From contig CAKKNE010000001.1 of NCBI GenBank assembly GCA_918797485.1, positions 806,001 through 870,000 on the forward strand: a DNA stretch of 64,000 nucleotides. Direction: 5' to 3'. The DNA comes from Pelagomonas calceolata. Lineage: Eukaryota; Sar; Pelagophyceae; Pelagomonadales; Pelagomonadaceae. The position numbers and the translations under genes were made by a program. Below the pieces are notes generated by a model. It was given only the letters and a program-made list of their open reading frames with translations, searched no databases and was not told where the DNA came from. Shown here piece after piece: positions 20,004-28,322 of the stretch; position 1 is the stretch's first letter, and every line of letters begins with the position of its first letter.

Positions 20004-22074
20004 ATGCAACCACCAAATGAAAAACAGATCCCAGCAGCCGCCTTCACAGAAACAAAACGCCTCGCCGAGAACGCCCGCAACGTCGTATCACTCGGACACA
20101 TAAATGACAAGGTGGTCGTCCTCAAACGAGTGAGAGCAGCAACGGCGAATCCCGACCGCTGCCCGGCGTCGCGCCGCTTCGACGCGGAGCGGCGCTACGC
20201 GTGGGCGCTCTCGGAGGACTCGGACTTTGTCTTGCGACCCATCTACACCATCGTGGAGGCGCCGGTGATGGCCATGGTCATGCCCTACTGCGTCCACGGG
20301 TCCCTCGACCTCCTCTGCCGCCGCCCGCTGTCCTACGTGTTTTCCCTGCTACTGATGACAGACGCAGCGAAAGGCGTCGCCCACGCGCACGCGCTAGGTG
20401 TCGTACTGCGAGACGTCAAGCCGGGCAACTGCCTCGTGGGCGCCGACGGCGTCGCGCGGCTCGCGGACTTCGAGCTTGTGCGGCACCAGTGCCGAAATCA
20501 CGACATCGATGGCATGGAGGCTGACGATCACTCACCGGTCGACGTCCGCACAGGCCGGCACGCCGGACGAGTTGCGGAGACCGGCGCCGCGCTACGGCGG
20601 CGGGCCCGCCGGGAAGCCGCGAAAAACTTTTGAAGGCACGCCGGAATACGTCGCGCCCGAACTCCTGGAGGCCTACGACGCGGCGCCGGCGCGCAATTCA
20701 TCGGCTGATCCGATGCGGGCGGCCGCGACCTTCGCGTCGGACGTCTACTCTCTGGCGGTGCTGGCGAACGAGGTCGCGTCTGGAAAAGCGCCGTACGAGG
20801 GCGCCGAGCGGCCGGACGCGCAACTGCAGACGGTTATAGAGACGACCTATACGACGCCCGCGCTCTGCCGCGCCGTCGTCGCGGGCCGGCGGCCCGACCT
20901 GGCCGACCCGTGTGGCCGATCCGTGTTCCCGCAGCTAGTTGAAAGCGCTTGGGCCGCCGACGCGGCCGCGCGGCCGACGGCCAGGAGCTTCGCGGAGAGC
21001 CTCGTCGACTTGGGCGAGGCGCACTACGGTAACTGCTTAGGCGAGGAGATCCACTTCCTGAAGGGGGCCTTCGAGCCGACGTGGCGCCGGAAACACCTCG
21101 ACGTGCTCTTCCTCGTACCAGAACGCCTAGGCCACGAACTGCCGCCGCCGCCGCCGCCACCACTACCCGAGCTCTCAGCCGCGCAGATCGCCCGCCTCGA
21201 CGCCCTCGGCCGCGCGCGGTCCGGCGGTCCGCGCCGCCGCGGCCACGGTGTGGAACTCGCGCCGGGCCCCCGGGAAAGCATGGAAGACACCGCAGCGGCG
21301 GCGGAGTGGGGCGCGTCGGCGTGCTATGTTGTTGTCGACGGCCACGGCGGCGCCGAGGCGGCCGAGGTCGTCGTGGACCTGCTCCCGCGATTGATCGGCG
21401 CGGAGCTGCTCGCTGGCGGGACGGACGACGCCGCGGTGCGCGCCGCGCTACATAGAGCCTTTCTCCGCGGCGACGAGGCGTGCCGCCCGGCCAAAGGCGG
21501 CGCGTGCGTTGTTGTGGCGCTGCTTCTAGGCGACGATTTGTTTGTGTCATCTGCTGGAGACTGCCGCGCGATCCTCGATAGAGACGGCGACGAGACCTGG
21601 ACGTGGTCCCGTGCCTGCCCGGCGTCGCCCGATGCGGCGCAAGGCCCGTTCGCCGGCGGCGTCGTCGCGCTCTCGCGGGACCACCGCCCGTCGGATGCGG
21701 CTGAAGCAGTTTGCGTGACCGCCGTCGGTGGCCGCGTGTTTACGCTACCTGGCGAAGCAGAACCGCGCGTCGCTCATCGGAGCGGAAAAGGCGGCGTTCG
21801 CATAACGCGGGCGCTCGGTGACGCTGACTACCCGGGCGTGATCCCCGATCCACACATCGTGGGCCCGGTCCGCCTGTTGGGCCGCGACGCGACGCTCACG
21901 CTCGTCACTGACGGCGTCTCGGACCGGCTCTCCGACGACGCCGTCGCCCAGATCCTCCGCGATACGTGTCCAGAACCGCACCTGGGGCCGAAGGCGCTGC
22001 TTGTTGCAGCCTTGGACGCCGGCGCCGATGATAACGTGTGCGCGCTCGTCGTCTACTTGAACCGCCATCCCTGA
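20004..22074 (+). CDS. Protein kinase fused to a PP2C-type phosphatase
   Basis: Exons 20004-20477 and 20554-22074 (664 residues). Kinase domain (about 20-315): Lys41 in VVVLKRV, catalytic loop LRDVKPGN (136-142; Asp137 present, the usual His replaced by Leu), DFE instead of DFG at 155-157, and GTPEYVAPE at 186-194. No clear glycine-rich loop is seen. A proline linker (about 355-363) leads to a PP2C domain (about 385-664) with RESMED, VVDGHGG, the SRDHRPSD block, TDGVSD and DDNVCAL, so all metal-binding Asp positions look intact. One chain may thus phosphorylate and dephosphorylate. The intron falls exactly after the DFE motif. It converges with the DUF579-like gene at 59 bp. Confidence 0.92.
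20478..20553 (+). mobile_element. Introner-like intron of the kinase-PP2C gene (76 nt)
   Basis: GT donor at 20478, AG acceptor at 20552-20553 (GTCCGCACAG). The inserted part starts CCAGTGCCGAAATC. Target duplication is weak: TGCGGCAC and GCCGGCAC match 6 of 8 when shifted by one base. Core ATCGATGGCATGGAG is present. Confidence 0.82.
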
Positions 22075-22115
22075 GGACTGTTCTGTTTGTCTAAATTCTC
22101 TTGTTACACCACACC

Positions 22116-22131
22116 ACGCCATCGCCGCGAC
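22116..22131. repeat. Introner-core 16-mer outside an intron, copy 1
   Basis: ACGCCATCGCCGCGAC, in the 59-bp gap between two convergent stop codons. It differs by one or two bases from the ACGCCATCGACGCGA core inside introns. Confidence 0.6.
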
Positions 22132-22133
22132 GA

Positions 22134-23342
22134 CTACCTAGACCGCCACGCCGGGTCCACCGGCGCGTCCAGCCGCTCGATCATGTCGGCGAGCGCGCGC
22201 AGCCCCGCCTTCGCCTGCTCGGGCGTCGCGTTCTCGAAGGCCTCGGCCGTCGGGAAGCCGAGCTGTCGCGCCTCCTCGCCGCCGGGCCGAAAGTGGTTCT
22301 CGAGGCCCTTGTAGTCCTCTACACTTGCAGGGGGCGCGGCCGCCTTGGGCAGGACGCACTCCATTTGTTTATCGTGTGTGAAGTATTTCAGGTGCTCGAG
22401 GACCGTGTCCTGCACCAACACCTCGTGCTCGAAGGTCGGTCGGAGCATCGTGTTCGCCCAGACGCGTTCCACCAACCGATCGTAATCATCAACAAACACC
22501 ACGCCGGTCCCCGGCGCCGCCAATTCAGCCGCGGCCGCGAGCGGCGCCATGCGCCCCGGGCACAGGTCGTTGCAGCCGCAGGGGCCATCCACAACGACCA
22601 CGTCGAAGGACTGTCTCTCTTCGTTGATCTGGTCCAGGACGCGTTGGGCCAATTCCGGCCCCCGGCCGAGCCACTCGGCCCAGTGGGCGCGATGCGTATT
22701 GTAAGTGACGTCCTTGACGACGCATGAATCTTCAGGCAGGTCCTGAGCCATCAAATACTCGGACAGGTCCTTTCGAACCAAAGCCGCCCACTCAGGTGAG
22801 TCTTCCACGAAGACCGCGCGACCCCGTTGACCGGTCGTCGCCGCGGCGCAGACCATCCTCGAGTCGCGCCCGGCGCCGAACACCAGAACCCGACGCGTAG
22901 GAACCCAGGACCGCCGTATGGCCGCCGCGACGGCGAGCTGCGCGCCCACGGCCAGTTGCGTCCCGTTCGCATATTGCGACGCGATGAACGACGCCACGCC
23001 ATTTTCAACATCTAAACTCGGTTTCAATTCTTCGGCAACTCGCTCCTCGCACTCCTCGTTTTTCACAAGTTTATTTTGGCGCCACGCCATGGGATTACCT
23101 TCTTGCAGCGCCCTTGCGACGCGCTCGTGCGCTTCCTTGTCGTCCGATATTTTTTCACAGAAGCGCGCCGCCGCCTGGCGCGCCGTCTCGTGCGACCAGC
23201 GCACCGCGTGGACCGTCCGGAAGCCCGTGGGCTTGCCGAGGATGATGTCCGTCGTCGCGACGGGGGCTACGTCTTGTTTTGGTATGTCTGCGCATTTGTC
23301 TTGCGCAACTGCGGCTGCCGTGCAGAGGAGGAGGAGGCGCAT
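22134..23342 (-). CDS. DUF579-like polysaccharide methyltransferase, secretory
   Basis: A 402-residue protein with a short signal peptide (MRLLLLCTAAAVAQD). The methyltransferase-like core has VLVFGAGRDSRMVCAAA, then RAVFVEDSPEWAALVRKDL, and FDVVVVDGPCGCNDLCPGRMAPLAAAAELA followed by VVFVDDYDRLVERVWA. These resemble the plant DUF579 group (glucuronoxylan 4-O-methyltransferases and IRX15), which act on glycans in the Golgi. Substrate here is unknown. It is divergent from the 23714 gene across a promoter with a recurring palindrome. Confidence 0.75.
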   Translation of the reverse strand: MRLLLLCTAAAVAQDKCADIPKQDVAPVATTDIILGKPTGFRTVHAVRWSHETARQAAARFCEKISDDKEAHERVARALQEGNPMAWRQNKLVKNEECEERVAEELKPSLDVENGVASFIASQYANGTQLAVGAQLAVAAAIRRSWVPTRRVLVFGAGRDSRMVCAAATTGQRGRAVFVEDSPEWAALVRKDLSEYLMAQDLPEDSCVVKDVTYNTHRAHWAEWLGRGPELAQRVLDQINEERQSFDVVVVDGPCGCNDLCPGRMAPLAAAAELAAPGTGVVFVDDYDRLVERVWANTMLRPTFEHEVLVQDTVLEHLKYFTHDKQMECVLPKAAAPPASVEDYKGLENHFRPGGEEARQLGFPTAEAFENATPEQAKAGLRALADMIERLDAPVDPAWRSR

Positions 23343-23539
23343 TATGGCTGCCCTTTCGCGTCGGCTGCGTCCCTTGCGTTGTGCTGGCTTTTAGGGCTGC
23401 CCTTCGCTGCTGGCTTTACGGCCCTTTCTCGTCGTCTGCGTCCTCTACGAGGTCCCAGAGTTCACGAAAGGCTATGCCTTGCTTCGCTCACGACGTGTAT
23501 ACGGCGTACGGTGGGGCTGGAGCCGATTTTTCCGGTGAT

Positions 23540-23562
23540 GCTAGTGTCTTTGTGGCGCTAGC
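23540..23562 (+). repeat. Promoter palindrome
   Basis: Left arm GCTAGTGTCTT, right arm GGCGCTAGC, in the 371-bp divergent interval 23343-23713 that holds no gene. Distances are 198 bp and 152 bp to the two flanking start codons. Confidence 0.8.
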
Positions 23563-23713
23563 TAGGCTGTCGTGCGAAAAACACGGGCCGCGGCCCCCAG
23601 CTGGACTAATAGCTTGCTAAATCAGCACTATACCTCACGAATAGCTCCAACTTTGCAGCAGTCAAGACCTACACGTCGCAGAGCGTGCACAGCCTGCACG
23701 ACTGCAAAGAAGG

Positions 23714-24578
23714 ATGCTGCCCACACCCAGCCGCCTGCTGTTCGGAGCCATAATTGTGCACGGCTTCGCGCCACCAGTGCCACACGTCGCCCGTCGAAGC
23801 GTCTCGCGCCATTTTGACGCTGCAAGTGCGGCCGCCGACATCCTCGCGGACCCGACGGCGCGCTTCGAGGCGGCGACGGTCGTCCTGCTCGCGAGCTTCG
23901 CGTCGGCAGGCAGTGCTGAAGTCTAAAAGTTCATTCCACGCCATCGACGCGAAACATCGACGCGAAATCGTCTCGACATGTGGCTCACTCGGTTGATGTC
24001 CTCACAGGTCGAAGGTCGGACAAAGCCCCTTAAAACGCGAGAAGAAGCACGTGAAACCAAAGGACGTGTCGTCCGCCGACTGGCGCAAGGGCGAAGTCGC
24101 GCGCTGGACCCTGGCAAGCCTGTCGAATGACGCCGCCGACGCGACGTTTGCCATAGCATTCCTACAAGCCTGGGCGGAACGGACCTGCGAGGTCGGGGTC
24201 TTGCGGAGCCGTGCGCGATGTGCCGCGACGGACGAGGGCGTGCGGCTGCTGTGGGTCTCGCGGGGGCCCGGTTATTTATCGCAAGCCGAGGAGCGGCGCC
24301 TCGAGGCGGCGTTCGACAAATTATCTCCGGAGAAGCGCGAGGTCGAGCGGGCGCGGTCGAGCTACACCTACGGCGCGCGCCGCGCGAAGGCGGGCGTCGG
24401 CGGCGTGGACCTGACCGTCGGGCTGGGCGCCGAACACCCCGTCCTGGCGATGCGGCGCTGCGGCTACGCGGAGAACGAGCCGGTCAAGGAGGGCTCCGAG
24501 CGCTCGGCGACGGCGGCGCTGTCGCGCGACCTTAAGTGCGCGTTTGGCGCCGAGCGCGATACGACGACGCGGGGCTAA
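23714..24578 (+). CDS. Unknown protein with plastid-type presequence, two exons
   Basis: Exons 23714-23901 and 24008-24578 (252 residues). The N-terminus (MLPTPSRLLFGAIIVHGFAPPVPHVARRSVSR) shows a hydrophobic leader with a G-FAP junction, the signature of stramenopile plastid import, followed by an Arg/Ser-rich transit segment. The rest is charged and helical, with motifs WTLASLSNDAADATFAIAFLQAWAERT and GLGAEHPVLAMRRCGYAENE; no family is recognised. The phase-2 splice joining SFA to SKVGQSPLKR is required because exon 1 otherwise ends at a stop. Confidence 0.75.
23902..24007 (+). mobile_element. Introner-like intron (106 nt)
   Basis: Duplications GTCGGCAG (23902) and GTCGAAGG (24008) match 5 of 8. 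The inserted part begins GCAGTGCTGAAGTC, similar to the kinase-PP2C introner, has the internal core CACGCCATCGACGCGAAAC and ends TGTCCTCACAG. Donor lies in the first duplication, acceptor in the element. Confidence 0.82.
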
Positions 24579-24917
24579 GAGTGTGCGAACTTATTTTAGT
24601 GCCTCCGAACCGCCTTCGCTTGCCGATTGTTAGGAGCTAGGACTAGTGGGCGGACCGCAACTGAACCGCCCCGCACCCAAGAATCCCATCTGATGCCAGC
24701 TTGCTGCCGTTCGGCGCTGTTCATGGAAGCCAAATTTTGCACCCCTGCAGCGGCGCCCGTGGTAGGGGCAGCCTGACAACTCGACGAAGAATACTGCTCG
24801 CTGCGCTGCAGTACTTTGCGCATTAACTTCCATTTGGGTGCGAGGCTAGCATCATATCGGTACCGCGACCCCACGGCGGCACAGGAGCGGGATTAACAGG
24901 TGATTCCACCCGCGACG
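24579..24917. other. Intergenic interval, no gene seen
   Basis: 339 bp between two genes on the same strand. No supportable frame, and no clear palindrome copy, though GCTAGGACTAG near 24634 faintly resembles one. Confidence 0.4.
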
Positions 24918-25838
24918 ATGCGCCGCCACGCCGCGGCCATGCTGCTCCTCATGCACGAAGCCCAGGCCGGCTGCGAGGGCAACTGCGCGGCCCCGATCAA
25001 TGTGACGTGCGGCTCCGTCTTAGTGGTGGGAGACAGCACAACTGACGAGTACATGCCCGAGCTGCGCGCCCTGCTGGCGAATCTGGGCGTGGGCCATATA
25101 TATATAGCCCACTCCGCGTCTGATGGTGAATGCGGCTCGAGTTTTGGATTAAAGAGCTGCATTGAGCCTTACCTCCAATATCATTGGTCGGTCATTGTTA
25201 TAGGATGGGCGCATAGAGATATTAAACCGAATAGTTACGGCGTCGTGACGGTGTCCGAGTACCGGAATAATTTGTGGGAGACGTATACATCACTAAAAGG
25301 GAGCCTGGCGCCGGGCGGCTCCATGGTGTTTATGACGGCCGTGCCGGTCGGCGCGTCCTACGAGCAAAGAGATAATGAGGACGCGAAGGAACTCAATGAC
25401 GAGGCCCTGCGACTCTTTGAACATGAGGACATGACGATTGTTGATCATTACGATAGGATCGTGGAGACGTGCCGGCGCGACCCCGGCTTATCTTGTTACC
25501 CCGAGACCTGCGACTGCGCGCGGCTTCAAAGTGATGGCGTCCACGGTACGAGTGAAGGGCGCTGGCACAAGGCCGTCGCGGTCGCGGACGCCGTCGTCTC
25601 ACATTACGTGCCGACCGATTTTAGTGATGACTGCTCGCCGGCCGTGACGAACCCAAAAATCTACGACGACCGGCCGGGCGGCGAGCTGGCCCTGGGGAGT
25701 CGCCTGGTGCTCTGCCTCGCCGCGATCGGCGCGTTGATCGTGCTGAACGCGTGCCTCGTCGTCGCGCTGTGTCGCCGCCGCCGGAAGGCGTCCGAAGGAG
25801 TCACGCCGACCGTGCGGCCGACGTCGCCTAGCCTCTGA
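24918..25838 (+). CDS. SGNH/GDSL-like hydrolase, type I membrane protein
   Basis: 306 residues from the first ATG. Layout: signal peptide (MRRHAAAMLLLMHEAQAG), Cys-containing lumenal domain, one C-terminal transmembrane helix (LVLCLAAIGALIVLNACLVVALC) and a basic cytosolic tail (RRRRK). SVLVVGDSTTDEY matches SGNH block I with the nucleophile Ser, and SDGVHGTSEGRWH supplies the Asp-x-x-His pair of block V. Such enzymes are often carbohydrate or lipid esterases; the substrate is unknown. Its stop codon is 18 bp from that of the convergent FkbM gene. Confidence 0.82.
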   Translation: MRRHAAAMLLLMHEAQAGCEGNCAAPINVTCGSVLVVGDSTTDEYMPELRALLANLGVGHIYIAHSASDGECGSSFGLKSCIEPYLQYHWSVIVIGWAHRDIKPNSYGVVTVSEYRNNLWETYTSLKGSLAPGGSMVFMTAVPVGASYEQRDNEDAKELNDEALRLFEHEDMTIVDHYDRIVETCRRDPGLSCYPETCDCARLQSDGVHGTSEGRWHKAVAVADAVVSHYVPTDFSDDCSPAVTNPKIYDDRPGGELALGSRLVLCLAAIGALIVLNACLVVALCRRRRKASEGVTPTVRPTSPSL

Positions 25839-25856
25839 GCTAATGTGTGTTCGTAG

Positions 25857-26877
25857 TTACCCCGTCTTAACGCACCGCGTCCGCGTGCACGCGGCGGAGC
25901 ACTGTTCCAGGAGCGTGCCCGCCGAGCATTTCTCAAGATCGTCCGAGATGCATAGCGGCTCGAGGTACCGCCCGACCCGCCCGTACCAGTCCGTCGCGCG
26001 TTTCTTCAACCGCGCGGTCACGAAGACCGAGTCGAGGGCGACGCAGAAGACGCGCGCGAAGCCGCGCGCCTCGAGAAAAGCAGTGAGCTCGGCCGAGGCC
26101 GTCTCGACCGTGAGCACGTCGATTGTGGTTGTGTTCCAGTCAACCTGTGTGGAAATCAACCCCATCGAGCCGACGCAGCCCCAGGAGCAACGTGTAGACG
26201 AGCTCCGATTTGATTTCCACACCGCACCCGACGCCCCTCAGCGCGTCGAGCTCGCCGCCCTCGACGTCGAGCGACAGGTACGTGATCGCGCGCATTTTAT
26301 GGTGCGCGAGCAGCGTCGAGAGGGGCTCGCATGTTAATTTCAAGGTCTTCTTGGCCCCGCCCGAGGACGCGATGCGCCCCTTGCCGCCGGCCAGCGCGAA
26401 CTCGACCTCGCGCGTCTCGGCCGTGACGCAGGTTTTGGCAAGCGCGCAGCGGCGGTAGGCCCCGAAGCCGGGGTGATACTTGGGATTTGGCTCGACGCAG
26501 AGGCCGTGCCATCCTAACAACTGTTCCAAGGCGTACGTGTTCGAGTTGCGGATCGCGTCGTTCGCCGCCAGATCGACGAAGGTCCCACGGACTGCCGTCG
26601 TGGTCGCGTTCAGCAGCGAGGCGACGACGCGGTCCTGGCCGAACTGGCCGCACCACTTTTGTTGGACGACGGTTCCTATATTCCGCGCCATCTCATCCTT
26701 GGTAACCGCGGGGTGGAAGCGCCCGCAGTGGTCCTTTTCGTTGTACCGGAAGTGCGTCGCGGGCTGCCCCTGCTTGTGCGGTTCTATTAAATATATCAGT
26801 AAGAGCAAAGCGGCGGCGGCGAGGACCGGTGCGGCGCGCAGGGGCTGCCTGCCATTAGTTAGTGGTTCGTGCCGCAT
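25857..26877 (-). CDS. FkbM-family methyltransferase, membrane-anchored
   Basis: Exons 26877-26233 and 26144-25857 (310 residues). The N-terminus has one signal-anchor helix (APVLAAAALLLLIYLI). The methyltransferase domain shows FVDLAANDAIRNSNT, LGWHGLCVEPNPKYH and YLSLDVEGGELDALRG, the family motifs in order. Splicing gives LRG-VDWNTTTIDVLTVE, the usual continuation. Type II topology suggests Golgi-lumen sugar O-methylation (inference). Cysteines near the C-terminus may form disulphides. It shares a family with the 11705 gene but differs in anchor, so it is a paralogue and not a tandem copy. Confidence 0.9.
26145..26232 (-). mobile_element. Introner-like intron of the second FkbM gene (88 nt)
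   Basis: On the minus strand the boundary 8-mers are GTCGGGTG and GTTGACTG (5 of 8). The element begins CGGTGTGGAAATC and ends GATTTCCACACAG, an almost perfect 13-nt terminal inverted repeat, with internal CTCGATGGGGTT. Confidence 0.92.
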
Positions 26878-27118
26878 CGATCGATGCCTGTCTCGCCCTG
26901 CAATTCTGATGATGTCTTCTGCTTAAATGCCCGCTGCCCCTCTCGAGGCTTTGCTCCCCGAATGCCTTGCGGTGCCCACACGCTGCCCTAGGCGATTCGT
27001 TGCCGCAAACGCCAGCAGCAGCCACGCAAGCAGCCCCAAGAACAAACGATTGCTGCTTGTATGGCAGCTATGGCAGCCCCGCGGCCCCAGAGCTAGCATT
27101 CGGCTGTGCAATGTCAAT

Positions 27119-27142
27119 GCTAGTATCTTACAGGCCGCTAGC
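27119..27142 (+). repeat. Promoter palindrome
   Basis: Left arm GCTAGTATCTTAC, right arm GGCCGCTAGC. It lies 242 bp upstream of the FkbM start at 26877, in the 332-bp interval 26878-27209 that otherwise holds no gene. Confidence 0.85.
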
Positions 27143-27160
27143 GCGAATTTCCTAGCTGCG

Positions 27161-27176
27161 ACGCCATCGCCGCGAC
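27161..27176. repeat. Introner-core 16-mer outside an intron, copy 2
   Basis: ACGCCATCGCCGCGAC, 34 bp beyond the 3' end of the SRP receptor beta gene. Confidence 0.6.
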
Positions 27177-27209
27177 AGTCGTGATTCATTAGTCTCCTAC
27201 ACAACGCGC

Positions 27210-28034
27210 CTACTTCAGGAGGAACTCGCGCACCGCGTCCAGCTTGTCTTCGCGCGCCGAGTACGCCAAGAACGTACACGCGCATGGCGCGTGGCTCTCA
27301 AACGAGAAGAACTTGCCAGCTGTGTCGATGGGCGCGACCTGCTGCGTGTCGTCTCCGGTGGAACCCATCGTCTTCGCCGTTTTATGAAGGGTCTCGATTT
27401 CTGAGGCAAGCGTGAGCTTAATTCGCGCCGGCGTCTTGGCACCTGGTCTATCCTTCTTGTTGCACAGGATGAGTAAGGACGGGCGACTGTCTTGACAAAA
27501 TATTTCGTACAACAACTCGGCGGCCGCCTTCGCTTGTCGCGTCGCGTCCGCGGCGTCGACCATGAAGACGATCTTCGTGGCGCGCTTGAGTTCCTTTGTT
27601 ACTTCGTTGCGTAATCGTCGGTGGCCGGGCACGTCGACGAGCAGTTTGTTGTCCACGATGCCCTCGTCACTTTTCATGGAGGCCACAGTCTCCTCGATCT
27701 CGTTATTCACGAGGCGGTGGAATAATAAGGTTTTGCCCGCATTTGAAGGGCCCAGTAGCAAAGCAGCCGGTTGCTTCTTCTTGCTGCCGCCGCCTAGTAA
27801 AAGTGCGAGTGCGGCGAGCGCGGCGGCGCCGCCGACTGCTAGTGGTATCGGGTTCGACGCCGGCTCCTCCTCCTTCTTCGGTGGTTGCGGTACTTCCGGC
27901 TCGGCGGGCTCCGGCGCCGCGTCGGCGCTCTCCGCTGCTTGCAGTGGCTCATCAGCCACAGCTTGCTGTTCTTGCGCAACCGCACGCGAAGCGCTGAGCG
28001 CTGCGCATATTAAGAATAGGAGGCGAGGCAGCAT
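27210..28034 (-). CDS. SRPRB: Signal recognition particle receptor subunit beta
   Basis: 274 residues from the first ATG; the upstream frame opens only from GTG. SR-beta is the membrane GTPase that holds SR-alpha at the ER. The protein starts with a hydrophobic leader (MLPRLLFLICAALSASRAVAQ), then an acidic Pro/Glu-rich lumenal spacer, one transmembrane helix (PLAVGGAAALAALALLLGG) and the GTPase domain. G motifs: LLGPSNAGKTLLFHRL (P-loop), DVPGHRRLR (G3) and CNKKD (G4). The leader plus lumenal spacer is unusual, since SR-beta normally has a short N-terminus before its single helix. Confidence 0.88.
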   Translation of the reverse strand: MLPRLLFLICAALSASRAVAQEQQAVADEPLQAAESADAAPEPAEPEVPQPPKKEEEPASNPIPLAVGGAAALAALALLLGGGSKKKQPAALLLGPSNAGKTLLFHRLVNNEIEETVASMKSDEGIVDNKLLVDVPGHRRLRNEVTKELKRATKIVFMVDAADATRQAKAAAELLYEIFCQDSRPSLLILCNKKDRPGAKTPARIKLTLASEIETLHKTAKTMGSTGDDTQQVAPIDTAGKFFSFESHAPCACTFLAYSAREDKLDAVREFLLK

Positions 28035-28322
28035 CTTGAAATCGCTCAGCCGTGCGTGCGCGTCGCACGGTCTCCCAAAATTGAGCTGTGCAACTCGATG
28101 GGAGAGCAGCCTCTCCAGCCAGGGCAAAAGCGACAGCAGCGCTCGCGACTTTTGGGCACAATTCAAGCTGTGCACGAGTCACACCGATCGCTTTATAAGA
28201 GCTGCCGCAATAACCGTTTACTCTCAGACGCGCAAGGCGGCTGCACACAGCAGATGATGCGGTATGCTATGCTAAGGAGTGGGAGTTAACCCCGCGCGCG
28301 GTAAGGAAAAGTGAGCGCCGGC

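Noticed and set aside
24900-24917. Upstream GTG/TTG starts proposed for many genes
   Set aside because: In a nuclear eukaryotic gene the first suitable ATG is the better start. I moved starts to ATG for more than ten genes on this ground.
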